A model generated the notes under the pieces. That model was not told the origin of the DNA. It was given only the letters and a program-made list of their open reading frames with translations, and ran no database searches. Shown here piece by piece: positions 1-5,123 of a stretch of DNA of 5,326 nucleotides (the first letter of the stretch is position 1; each line of letters begins with the position of its first letter). The DNA comes from JASHVB01 sp049522565 (GTDB lineage: Bacteria > Pseudomonadota > Alphaproteobacteria > Acetobacterales > Acetobacteraceae), in the NCBI GenBank assembly GCA_049522565.1, contig JBEKNT010000451.1, positions 1 to 5,326 on the forward strand, read 5' to 3'. Position numbers and translations under genes: made by a program.

Positions 1-348
1 GGACCCTGGGTCCATGAGCTCCTGGCGATATTGGCCGAACCCGCCGACGAACGGCGTGATCCAAATCCGGCGGCGAACGCCGCCAAGTGCAATGGGTGGC
101 AACAAGTGCTCCGCACTGCACGATCCGAGCAGGGCAAGCCGCACATGCGGCCATCCCTCCGGGACGTGCTTGCACGCCGACCTGGTCAACCGATCGATCT
201 GCAGCGTCTCGAGGTAATCCATGCGGTGGTGGGCGAGCTGCGCCAGAGTCGGTCCAGGCATCTCCCGTCCAGCACCCAATTGGCTCTTCATTCGTGCCAC
301 TGCGCCGCGCAAATCCGGGTGGCGCGGCAACCAGTGCAGTTCCAGCAT
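1..348 (-). CDS. FkbH-like HAD-IIIC family protein, N-terminal part (runs off left edge)
   Basis: The minus strand reads open for 116 codons from an ATG at 348-346 to base 1 with no stop, so only the N-terminus is present. GGAG lies 8 bases before the ATG, which supports this start. The protein begins MLELHWLPRHPDLRG and has a helical stretch with LAHHRMDYLETLQIDRL (about residues 36-54). A GDSL-like block, LALLGSCSAEHLLPPI (71-86), follows, and then RRRIWITPFVGGFGQYRQEL (92-111) and MDPGS. This order is that of the N-terminal, SGNH-like region of FkbH-domain proteins, in which a HAD-type phosphatase domain follows. In polyketide pathways FkbH enzymes load a glyceryl unit from 1,3-bisphosphoglycerate onto an acyl carrier protein. 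FkbH-like proteins also occur in polysaccharide clusters, where they probably prepare an acyl or glyceryl substituent. The catalytic DxD motif would lie outside the window, so activity cannot be judged. The family call is from memory of family patterns and is fairly sure. Confidence 0.8.
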   Translation of the reverse strand, partial: MLELHWLPRHPDLRGAVARMKSQLGAGREMPGPTLAQLAHHRMDYLETLQIDRLTRSACKHVPEGWPHVRLALLGSCSAEHLLPPIALGGVRRRIWITPFVGGFGQYRQELMDPGS

Positions 349-367
349 GGGACTGTCTCCGTCTAGG

Positions 368-440
368 TCACGTGCGGCGGGGCCTGGTCGGCATCAGCGC
401 GATGCGCGGCCAGAGATAGCACTTGGACTCGACCGAAACC
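368..440 (-). pseudogene. Possible C-terminal scrap of a lost gene upstream of fkbH
   Basis: On the minus strand, bases 439-371 read VSVESKCYLW PRIALMPTRPRRT followed by TGA at 370-368, 19 bases before the fkbH-like start codon. By hand count 21 of these 23 codons end in G or C, as in the real genes here, and the spacing is that of a gene just upstream in the same operon. On its 5' side the reading frame meets the start of the ligase-fragment homology at 441. A gene that once preceded fkbH may therefore have been cut off there. The piece is too short to assign to a family and could be chance coding-like sequence. Confidence 0.3.
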
Positions 441-683
441 AGGGGCCAGCCCTTTGTCGTTGCGATGGCGATCCTGCTCGGCTGGCTGTTCTCGTCCGAG
501 CGCGAGCGTTTCACGCCGGATGCGCTGCCACGGGTACTGCTCGTTTGGTTGCTCCTGATGACGGTAACCACAATTGGCGTTTCGGTGCCCGACGTCGCCT
601 GGACCTATTGCAACCGGGTGATGCGCATCCGGGCTCCGATCCTCCTCAGCGTCGTGCCGCTGACCAATCGCGCGCGCATCCAC
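441..683 (+). pseudogene. Degenerate internal fragment of an exosortase-A-type O-glycosylation ligase
   Basis: This stretch is a partial second copy of the ligase at 2702-4087 and corresponds to its residues 46-127 (RGQPF to TNRARIH). It has a 6-base in-frame deletion near the start that removes two residues. By hand count about 61 of 80 aligned residues match. Exact DNA matches of 20 to 26 bases occur at 473-493, 505-530, 557-576 and 659-683. The ligase N-terminus and everything after residue 127, including the catalytic-loop motifs, are missing. Many differences are drastic: W77 to R, W103 to C, L110 to R and L119 to P. A frame stays open from a TTG at 423 to a TGA at 735-737, but the ends are unrelated sequence and no good Shine-Dalgarno precedes it. 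It lies on the opposite strand to its neighbours, between fkbH and the acyltransferase, and is best read as a decayed leftover of duplication or recombination. Confidence 0.85.
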
Positions 684-687
684 CCCA

Positions 688-1743
688 TCATCCCACGGCG
701 GCATGGGCTTGTACCCGACGACTGCCGCCCCGCATGAGTCGGATCAGCGGATATTCGATCCATCGAGAGGCGAGGACACCCCCCGCGACTCCCCCGACTG
801 CGAGCAAAGGAAAGCTTGCGATAGGCGGCATCAGGCGATCCAGCCCGGTGACCAGCCAAAGGTGCCACAACGTGCCTATGAAGATGAATTGGAACAGGTA
901 GATCGAATAAGAAGCAGACCCGAGCATTCGCAAGAAAGGCGAAACTGTCATGATTGATTTGCGGCCCGCGGTGGCCGTGCCCAGCACGATCATGGCGGCC
1001 GGCACGCCATAGAGAATGCGGCTTATGTCGGCCGAGCCGTCCAACAACTGAAGGTCCTCGGCCAGCCCAGTCGCCACGAACAGCAAGACTCCCGAGAGCA
1101 ACATCAGCCGTGGTGCCGGGATGCTGCCGTTTCTCAGCCTGTAGGCGACCGCCATGCCGAAGAAAAACTCCAGATTGAAGGCGGAGAGGAGCGACCCCGG
1201 CAGCGAACTCGCGTTGAATCCGGTCAGTGTCGTGAGCACAATAGCCGCCAGCCACAATACGAAGATCGCAAGCCCGGCGGTTCGGTTAAGGATCAAAATA
1301 CAAAATAGGGCGTAGAACGTGACCTCATGTCGCAAAGTCCAGGCGATATCGAGGATCAGGTCGCTGTTGGATGGTAGCAGCGATATGGACCACGCCAATT
1401 CCGCGAGGGATGGCAACCCCCTCCGACCACCAAATCCCATCGCCACCGTCAGAGCCAATGCGACCCAATAGGTCGGCATGATGCGGGTAAACCGTCGCCT
1501 GACGTAATGGCCAAGGCGTGCCGGATTGCCGATGTCACGGTAATGCACGTACAGGATGATGAACCCGCTGATGACGAAGAAGAGATCCACGCCCGCGTGG
1601 CCAGCCTCAAACGTGTTTTTCAGTAACGGGAGGCTGTAGTTTTTGTCGAGGTGCCGCGCGGCATGGCAAAAGACCACCATGGTAGCGGCGATCCCTCGAC
1701 AAGCTTCGATGCCGGTAAGTTTGCCCCCCGTCGTCTCTCCCAT
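688..1743 (-). CDS. Acyltransferase family 3 (OafA/ExoZ-like) integral membrane O-acyltransferase
   Basis: This 351-residue protein has the length usual for acyltransferase family 3 (PF01757) enzymes, which transfer acetyl or other short acyl groups onto sugars of exopolysaccharide, O-antigen or Nod factors at the inner membrane. Visible family marks are RGIAATMVVFCHAAR (16-30) with the conserved His27, GVDLFFVISGFIIL (51-64), and the Arg-rich RRRFTRIMPTYW (82-93). Further marks are WTLRHEVTFY (135-144) with Glu140, LGSASYSIYLFQF (274-286), and the closing WIEYPL (328-333). About ten hydrophobic segments are spread along the chain. The ATG at 1743 has GGAG 8 bases upstream; an overlapping ATG at 1747 is out of frame. 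It reads toward the fkbH-like gene but is separated from it by 339 bases containing the ligase fragment, so co-transcription is uncertain. Its stop codon lies only 4 bases from the end of that fragment, yet the C-terminus looks complete. The acyl donor and target glycan cannot be told. Confidence 0.93.
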   Translation of the reverse strand: MGETTGGKLTGIEACRGIAATMVVFCHAARHLDKNYSLPLLKNTFEAGHAGVDLFFVISGFIILYVHYRDIGNPARLGHYVRRRFTRIMPTYWVALALTVAMGFGGRRGLPSLAELAWSISLLPSNSDLILDIAWTLRHEVTFYALFCILILNRTAGLAIFVLWLAAIVLTTLTGFNASSLPGSLLSAFNLEFFFGMAVAYRLRNGSIPAPRLMLLSGVLLFVATGLAEDLQLLDGSADISRILYGVPAAMIVLGTATAGRKSIMTVSPFLRMLGSASYSIYLFQFIFIGTLWHLWLVTGLDRLMPPIASFPLLAVGGVAGGVLASRWIEYPLIRLMRGGSRRVQAHAAVG

Positions 1744-1843
1744 TCATTCGACTCCACTCGACGAGACATGCATGACTTGGGGGACGATAGAGGCGTTCGT
1801 GGCCACAACGCGGGGTTGCATCACCCCCGATGCCACGCGTCAC

Positions 1844-1872
1844 CGCTTAGCACGATCCGGCTTATTGTTCAA
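1844..1872 (-). promoter_or_regulatory. Candidate sigma-70-like promoter of the acyltransferase gene
   Basis: On the minus strand TTGAAC (1872-1867) resembles a -35 box and is followed after 17 bases by TAAGCG (1849-1844). The latter is a poor -10 match but is preceded by TGC, as in extended -10 elements. Transcription would begin near 1837, leaving a leader of about 95 bases before the ATG at 1743. The AT-rich context stands out from its surroundings. Support is weak because alphaproteobacterial promoters are loose. Confidence 0.25.
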
Positions 1873-1942
1873 ATTATTTGCGGCGCGTGCAGAATCTGCG
1901 AATTGCTCGTGGGCGCAGGTCCGGTTGGGGGAGGAGCCGACT

Positions 1943-2095
1943 GTGAGCAACCCGACCGGGCGGACCTCCACGACCAATACCGGCGGCCCGGGTGGCCGTG
2001 GTGGTCGCAGCTACGGGGCCGGTCAGAAATCCGTCTCGCTGACTGGCGCCGAAAGCTGGCTTTCAACCGTGGTTCGATGCTCAGGCCGATCGTAA
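1943..2095 (+). CDS. Small hypothetical ORF with strong Shine-Dalgarno (possibly a truncated gene start)
   Basis: A GTG codon at 1943 follows GGAGGAG with a 6-base gap, the best-looking ribosome binding site in the window. The product is 50 residues, begins MSNPTGRTST and has a glycine/arginine-rich, low-complexity stretch (GGPGGRGGRSYG, about residues 14-25). About four fifths of the first 33 codons end in G or C. The bias is then lost up to the stop at 2093-2095, which suggests that a longer gene was broken by a frameshift or deletion near 2040-2050. No family is recognised, and no signal peptide or membrane segment is seen. It is transcribed away from the acyltransferase gene. It could be a real small protein, the start of a dead gene, or chance. 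Confidence 0.3.
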   Translation: MSNPTGRTSTTNTGGPGGRGGRSYGAGQKSVSLTGAESWLSTVVRCSGRS

Positions 2096-2311
2096 GGGCA
2101 AAACATGGATCTGCCGCGGTGCGGCCGGATTTGCAAAAGTGTTGCGGAGGCAGGGGTTTTCTGCGATTCAGCGGCGTGATCGCATCGCATCCGCCGAACA
2201 TGCCGAACATAAGGCAAGCCCCCGTGACACGCCGGTTCGGCGCTGCCGCCGTTCCGGCACTTGGCGACGGACTTTTGCGGGGCGCTGCGCCGCTGTCGCG
2301 GCTGTCCGCGC

Positions 2312-2431
2312 CAACCGGGCTATTTCTCGTGGTCCGAGGTGCGGAGCTACGCCATGACCGGGGTTTTCATGCGCGACGTCCTCGTCGCCATGCCCGCCGA
2401 TTGCGGCGCGGTCTGTGGGGCGCCGCCATGA
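2312..2431 (+). pseudogene. Coding-like remnant of unknown family
   Basis: In one plus-strand frame this stretch reads QPGYFSWSEVRSY, then AMTGVFMRDVLVAMP, then ADCGAVCGAPP and a TGA at 2429-2431. In 2330-2428, 29 of 33 codons end in G or C by hand count, higher than the other frames I checked over the same bases. Upstream the signal fades and no convincing start with a ribosome binding site is seen. MRDVLVA recalls the first residues of the ligase (MRDIVLVLA), but the similarity stops there and is probably chance. I do not recognise a family; it may be the end of a decayed gene. Confidence 0.25.
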
Positions 2432-2447
2432 ACCGCGGGGGTGGACA

Positions 2448-2630
2448 TCAGGTTCTGGTGCTACGACGGCCGCCGGTGGCCTTGGGCTCGGTGGGCGGGC
2501 TGGGCGGCGCACGCATGGCGAACAGGCCGATATCCGCCGTATCCCCTCGTCCGGCCCGGTCGGTTGTTATCAGCCACCACATCAGCATGCCGATGGCGAT
2601 GATCGAGACCAGGAAGAGCAGACTATTCAT
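2448..2630 (-). CDS. Small single-pass membrane protein, hypothetical
   Basis: This 60-residue product starts MNSLLFLVSIIAIGMLMWWL. It has one strong hydrophobic segment (about residues 3-22), then ITTDRAGRGDTADIGLFAMR, and a Pro/Lys/Arg-rich tail ending in RRSTRT. About 48 of 60 codons end in G or C, which supports real coding use. GAAGG lies 9 bases before the ATG at 2630. The gene is divergent from the ligase, with only 71 bases between the two start codons, so both promoters would have to fit in that gap or inside the neighbouring genes. The hydrophobic N-terminus with a short charged tail fits a small inner-membrane accessory protein. No family with known function is recognised. The Pro-rich tail after residue 41 is less protein-like, and the true end could have changed. 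Confidence 0.55.
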   Translation of the reverse strand: MNSLLFLVSIIAIGMLMWWLITTDRAGRGDTADIGLFAMRAPPSPPTEPKATGGRRSTRT

Positions 2631-2701
2631 GCACAGCGGCCTTCGACAGCGACAGCCAGAGCAGCAACGAAGCAGGCCGTGCCCGTGGGGTCAAGCCTGA
2701 G

Positions 2702-4087
2702 ATGCGCGACATCGTCCTCGTGCTTGCCACCCTGTTCTATTTACCGGCCTCGCTGATGGCGCCAGCGGCCGGGCTGCTGTGCTGGGAATGGTTCTCGATC
2801 ATGGCCCCGCATCAGGAGGTCTACGGCTTCGCAAGGGGCCAGCCATTCGACTTTGTCATTGCGGCGGCGACCCTGCTCGGCTGGCTGTTCTCCTCCGAGC
2901 GCAAGCGTTTCACGCCGGATGCGCTGCCATGGGTCCTGCTCATTTGGTTCCTGTGGATGACGGTAACCACAATTGCCGGTCCGGTGCCGGACATCGCCTG
3001 GACCTACTGGGACCGGGTGATGCGTATCCTGGTTCCGGTCTTCCTCAGCTTCGTGCTGCTGACCAATCGCGCGCGCATCCACGGCATGGTCTGGACGCTG
3101 GTCATCGCGATCGGCTTTTACGGAGTCAAGAACGGCGGCTACATGCTGGCGGGCGGCAGCGGCGTACTCTACGGCCCGCCCAGCAGCATGATCGCTGACA
3201 ACAACACGCTCGCCCTCGCCGTGGTGATGGAGCTGCCGCTGGTCTACTACCTCTGGAAGCACACCCGCGTTGCCTGGCTGCGCGCCGGCCTGGTGGCGAC
3301 CATCCCACTCCAGATCGTGATGGTGATCGGTTCGCATTCGCGCGGCGGCGTGATCGCGCTCGGCATCATGCTGGGCACCTTCTGGCTGCGCACCGACCGA
3401 AAGATCCTCTATGGGGTGATCGGCGCGGCGATGGTCGCCGCTGCCTTCGCCATCATGCCGGACGTGATCTGGGAGAGGCTGAACACGCTGCATAACGTGC
3501 AGGGTGACGCTTCCTTCAACGAGCGTGTCATGGCCTGGATGGTGGCACTCGACTGCGCCCGGGACTACTTCCCATTCGGCGCCGGCTTCTACACCCCACA
3601 AGTGGCAACGATCTGGCATCACTACTTGCCGGATGTGGACTTCCATGCCGCCCACAGCATCTATTTCCAGGTGCTTGGCGAGCATGGCTATATCGGGTTG
3701 GCGATCTATGCGTTTGTCCTGGTGTTGCCGCTCTACAATGCCACCATTGTGGTACGGCGCACGCGCAACAACCCGGATATGGCCTGGGCCTACGACCTCG
3801 CCGACATGGTCCGCGTCGCTCTGGTGGCCTTCTATGTCGGCGCCGCGGCGCTGAGTCTCGCGTATTTCGACGGCTATCTCGTGTTGGCGGCGTTGACCTC
3901 CACCCTGCGCGAGTTGGTCTCGCCGAAGCGCGTGACGGCCGCTGAGCAGCGGCGCATCGCGCTTGCCGCCACGCGCGGCCCTGTCGCAAGCGTTGGAGTG
4001 GGCGGGACGCGGGGGCAATGGCCGGGGCGTTACCCCGACCGGCGTCGCCCTTCCGCGTATGGACGTCGATCCGGTCCGTCGACATGA
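2702..4087 (+). CDS. Putative O-glycosylation ligase, exosortase A-associated (DUF5935 / Wzy_C type)
   Basis: This 461-residue multi-pass inner-membrane protein is of the WaaL/Wzy/PglL-like superfamily. Such enzymes transfer or polymerise lipid-linked glycans on the periplasmic side, and this subfamily usually sits in exosortase-A exopolysaccharide loci. The N-terminus MRDIVLVLATLFYLPASLMA, then GLLCWEWFSIMAPH (24-37), is typical of the DUF5935 region and supports the ATG at 2702. The upstream Shine-Dalgarno is weak (GTGGGG about 11 bases away). GSHSRGG (210-216) is the characteristic Wzy_C motif. FNERVMAWMVALD (272-284), FGAGFY (292-297) and AHSIYFQVLGEHGYIGL (317-333) form the large periplasmic-loop and following conserved segment. 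The C-terminal 50 or so residues after SPKR (407-410) are Arg/Gly/Pro-rich and lose the codon bias, so the last part may be altered by a frameshift. The methyltransferase follows after 54 bases, probably in one operon. The specific glycan and acceptor are unknown. Confidence 0.9.
   Translation: MRDIVLVLATLFYLPASLMAPAAGLLCWEWFSIMAPHQEVYGFARGQPFDFVIAAATLLGWLFSSERKRFTPDALPWVLLIWFLWMTVTTIAGPVPDIAWTYWDRVMRILVPVFLSFVLLTNRARIHGMVWTLVIAIGFYGVKNGGYMLAGGSGVLYGPPSSMIADNNTLALAVVMELPLVYYLWKHTRVAWLRAGLVATIPLQIVMVIGSHSRGGVIALGIMLGTFWLRTDRKILYGVIGAAMVAAAFAIMPDVIWERLNTLHNVQGDASFNERVMAWMVALDCARDYFPFGAGFYTPQVATIWHHYLPDVDFHAAHSIYFQVLGEHGYIGLAIYAFVLVLPLYNATIVVRRTRNNPDMAWAYDLADMVRVALVAFYVGAAALSLAYFDGYLVLAALTSTLRELVSPKRVTAAEQRRIALAATRGPVASVGVGGTRGQWPGRYPDRRRPSAYGRRSGPST
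2834..3082 (+). repeat. Intact partner of the direct repeat with 441-683
   Basis: This segment inside the ligase gene is the parent of the degenerate copy at 441-683. The two lie in the same orientation about 2.4 kb apart (offset 2393 before, 2399 after a 6-base deletion in the copy). They share four exact blocks of at least 20 bases, here at 2872-2892, 2904-2929, 2956-2975 and 3058-3082. As direct repeats they flank the acyltransferase gene, the gene-poor interval and the small membrane ORF. Confidence 0.85.
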
Positions 4088-4120
4088 TTCGCCAAGCGTG
4101 CGCCCGGTCCGCGCGATGCG

Positions 4121-4140
4121 GCGAAAAGCAAGGTTTTCGC
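4121..4140 (+). promoter_or_regulatory. Perfect hairpin presenting the methyltransferase Shine-Dalgarno in its loop
   Basis: GCGAAAA (4121-4127) and TTTTCGC (4134-4140) are perfect inverted repeats around the 6-base loop GCAAGG. The loop contains AAGG (4130-4133), the only good Shine-Dalgarno for the ATG at 4142, 8 bases further on. The stem ends one base before the start codon. A stem of three G:C and four A:T/A:U pairs is of moderate stability. In RNA it could present or limit the ribosome site; in DNA the same 20 bases could be a protein-binding palindrome. The structure is certain from sequence, the function is inferred. Confidence 0.5.
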
Positions 4141-4141
4141 G

Positions 4142-5011
4142 ATGGATAGGGTTCATCCGCGGCCCGATTTCGCCCGACTGAAGGCCCGCAACCATGAGCC
4201 ACGCAGCGTCGAGCGATTGCTGGCGCATTACCAGCTCGAGTCCGACCTCGCCACGAAGCTGCGGCATGCCTCCAGGGAGGAGCGGCCGGTTCTGTACCAG
4301 CAGCTTTACGATACCCTGTTCTCCGCGCTGCCCGACCATCCGCAGAATACCAAGACCCGGGAATCGAGTTCGGACCGGATAACCCAGCAGCTTGGCATGC
4401 TGCTGCGTCTGTTGCCCGCACGAGGGACCTATCTGGAAATCGGCTGCGGCGACGCTGCCGTGACATTCGCCATGGCGTCCCATTGCACGACCGCCTACGG
4501 CGTTGATGTGACCGACAGGTTGATCGATCGCACCACCGCGCCGCCAAATTTCCACTTCGTGCCCACCAGCGGAGTCGCGATCGATCTGCCGTCAGGATCA
4601 GTCGATCTTGCCTACTCCAACCAGTTGACCGAACATCTTCATCCGGATGACGTGACCGAGCAGTTGCGCGAGATTCATCGCGTCCTCCGCCCCGGCGGCG
4701 CGTATCTGTGCCGGACGCCCAGCCGACTGACGGGGCCACATGACATCTCGGTCTATTTCGCCTACGAGGCGCAGGGCTTTCACCTGCGTGAATATGACTA
4801 CCGTGACCTCGCCCGGTTGTTCCAACAGGCCGGTTTCCGCAAGATGCGGGCCATCATGCGTACGCGGGGAAGGCAGGTTCTGCTGCCGGTTGCGTTGATG
4901 GCGGGGCTTGAATCCGCGATCTCCAGCATGCCCGACGCACTGCGCCACCGCCTGCTGGACATCTCTCCCGTGCAGCATGCCCTGGGGGTCGAATTGGTAG
5001 GGTTCGCGTGA
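4142..5011 (+). CDS. Class I SAM-dependent methyltransferase
   Basis: This 289-residue soluble protein has the core of the Methyltransf_11/25 type, which moves a methyl group from S-adenosylmethionine. Residues 1-90 form a helical N-terminal extension rich in charged residues (for example RSVERLLAHYQLESDL, 21-36). Motif I is YLEIGCGDAAVTFAMA (97-112). The acidic ribose-binding position is Asp122 in GVDVTDRL. The post-II region is VDLAYSNQLTEHLHPDD (154-170), and LRPGGAYLCRTPSRL (182-196) is the usual motif III. The C-terminal part (200-289) probably forms the substrate lid. The start at 4142 is backed by AAGG at 8 bases, inside a hairpin loop. It follows the ligase by 54 bases on the same strand, so it may methylate a sugar or lipid-linked intermediate of the same glycan, perhaps as a capping or decorating step; that role is inferred from position only. 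The substrate cannot be read from sequence. Confidence 0.88.
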   Translation: MDRVHPRPDFARLKARNHEPRSVERLLAHYQLESDLATKLRHASREERPVLYQQLYDTLFSALPDHPQNTKTRESSSDRITQQLGMLLRLLPARGTYLEIGCGDAAVTFAMASHCTTAYGVDVTDRLIDRTTAPPNFHFVPTSGVAIDLPSGSVDLAYSNQLTEHLHPDDVTEQLREIHRVLRPGGAYLCRTPSRLTGPHDISVYFAYEAQGFHLREYDYRDLARLFQQAGFRKMRAIMRTRGRQVLLPVALMAGLESAISSMPDALRHRLLDISPVQHALGVELVGFA

Positions 5012-5064
5012 TCGGACCGAAGCGAGCGGCGGATGCGCTCCCCGATACGGCCCGGTTCCGCGTT

Positions 5065-5091
5065 GGCCGCCAGCCGGATGCCGGTGCGGCC
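5065..5091. terminator. GC-rich hairpin between convergent genes, possible terminator
   Basis: GGCCGC (5065-5070) pairs with GCGGCC (5086-5091), and inside it CCGG (5074-5077) pairs with CCGG (5081-5084) around the 3-base loop ATG. This gives a stable imperfect stem in the 112 bases between the stops of the methyltransferase and the sulfatase-like gene. That is where a shared two-way terminator would be expected. No T-run follows on either strand, so it is not a canonical intrinsic terminator. Confidence 0.3.
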
Positions 5092-5123
5092 AGCCGCCGC
5101 CAGATGGCGATACGCCGCGCCGC

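Larger units (their letters stand above)
1744..2447. other. About 700-base interval without a confident gene
   Basis: Neither strand carries a recognisable protein family here. Frames that stay open are Arg/Pro-rich or lose the G/C third-position bias seen in the real genes. The interval contains an AT-rich patch at about 1861-1880, unusual in this DNA, which overlaps a candidate promoter for the acyltransferase. It also contains a small GTG-started ORF (1943-2095) and a coding-like remnant (about 2312-2431), described separately. The middle, roughly 2096-2310, shows nothing I can support and may be decayed coding sequence. Confidence 0.5.

Noticed and set aside
441..683. The ligase fragment as an insertion sequence or transposon end
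   Set aside because: I saw no terminal inverted repeats, target duplication or transposase near it; homology is confined to ligase coding sequence.
221..901. A 226-codon plus-strand open frame across the ligase fragment
   Set aside because: It is in a different frame from the ligase homology and antisense to fkbH and the acyltransferase; composition is Arg/Pro-rich.
1811..1833. Competing small hairpins (CGGGGT with ACCCCCG; GCATC with GATGC) in the acyltransferase leader
   Set aside because: Stems of five or six pairs are frequent by chance in GC-rich DNA, and nothing links them to a known leader element.
1889..1899. Palindrome GCAGA-A-TCTGC
   Set aside because: It is too short to support as an operator without a second site or a known regulator.
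2168..2512. A 114-codon minus-strand open frame overlapping the small membrane ORF
   Set aside because: Arg/Pro/Ala-rich with lower third-position bias than the opposite strand; no motif.
1651..2700. A 349-codon plus-strand open frame ending just before the ligase ATG
   Set aside because: It starts inside the antisense of the acyltransferase, has no ribosome site and poor third-position bias (about 59% over 2045-2175 by hand count), and no recognisable motif.
2741..4555. A 604-codon open frame on the minus strand opposite the ligase and methyltransferase
   Set aside because: It mirrors two clear plus-strand genes, is rich in Arg, His, Gly and Gln, and shows no family motif; long antisense frames are common in GC-rich coding DNA.
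3528..4739. A 403-codon minus-strand open frame
   Set aside because: It is very Arg/Ser/Pro-rich and overlaps the same real genes; an antisense shadow.
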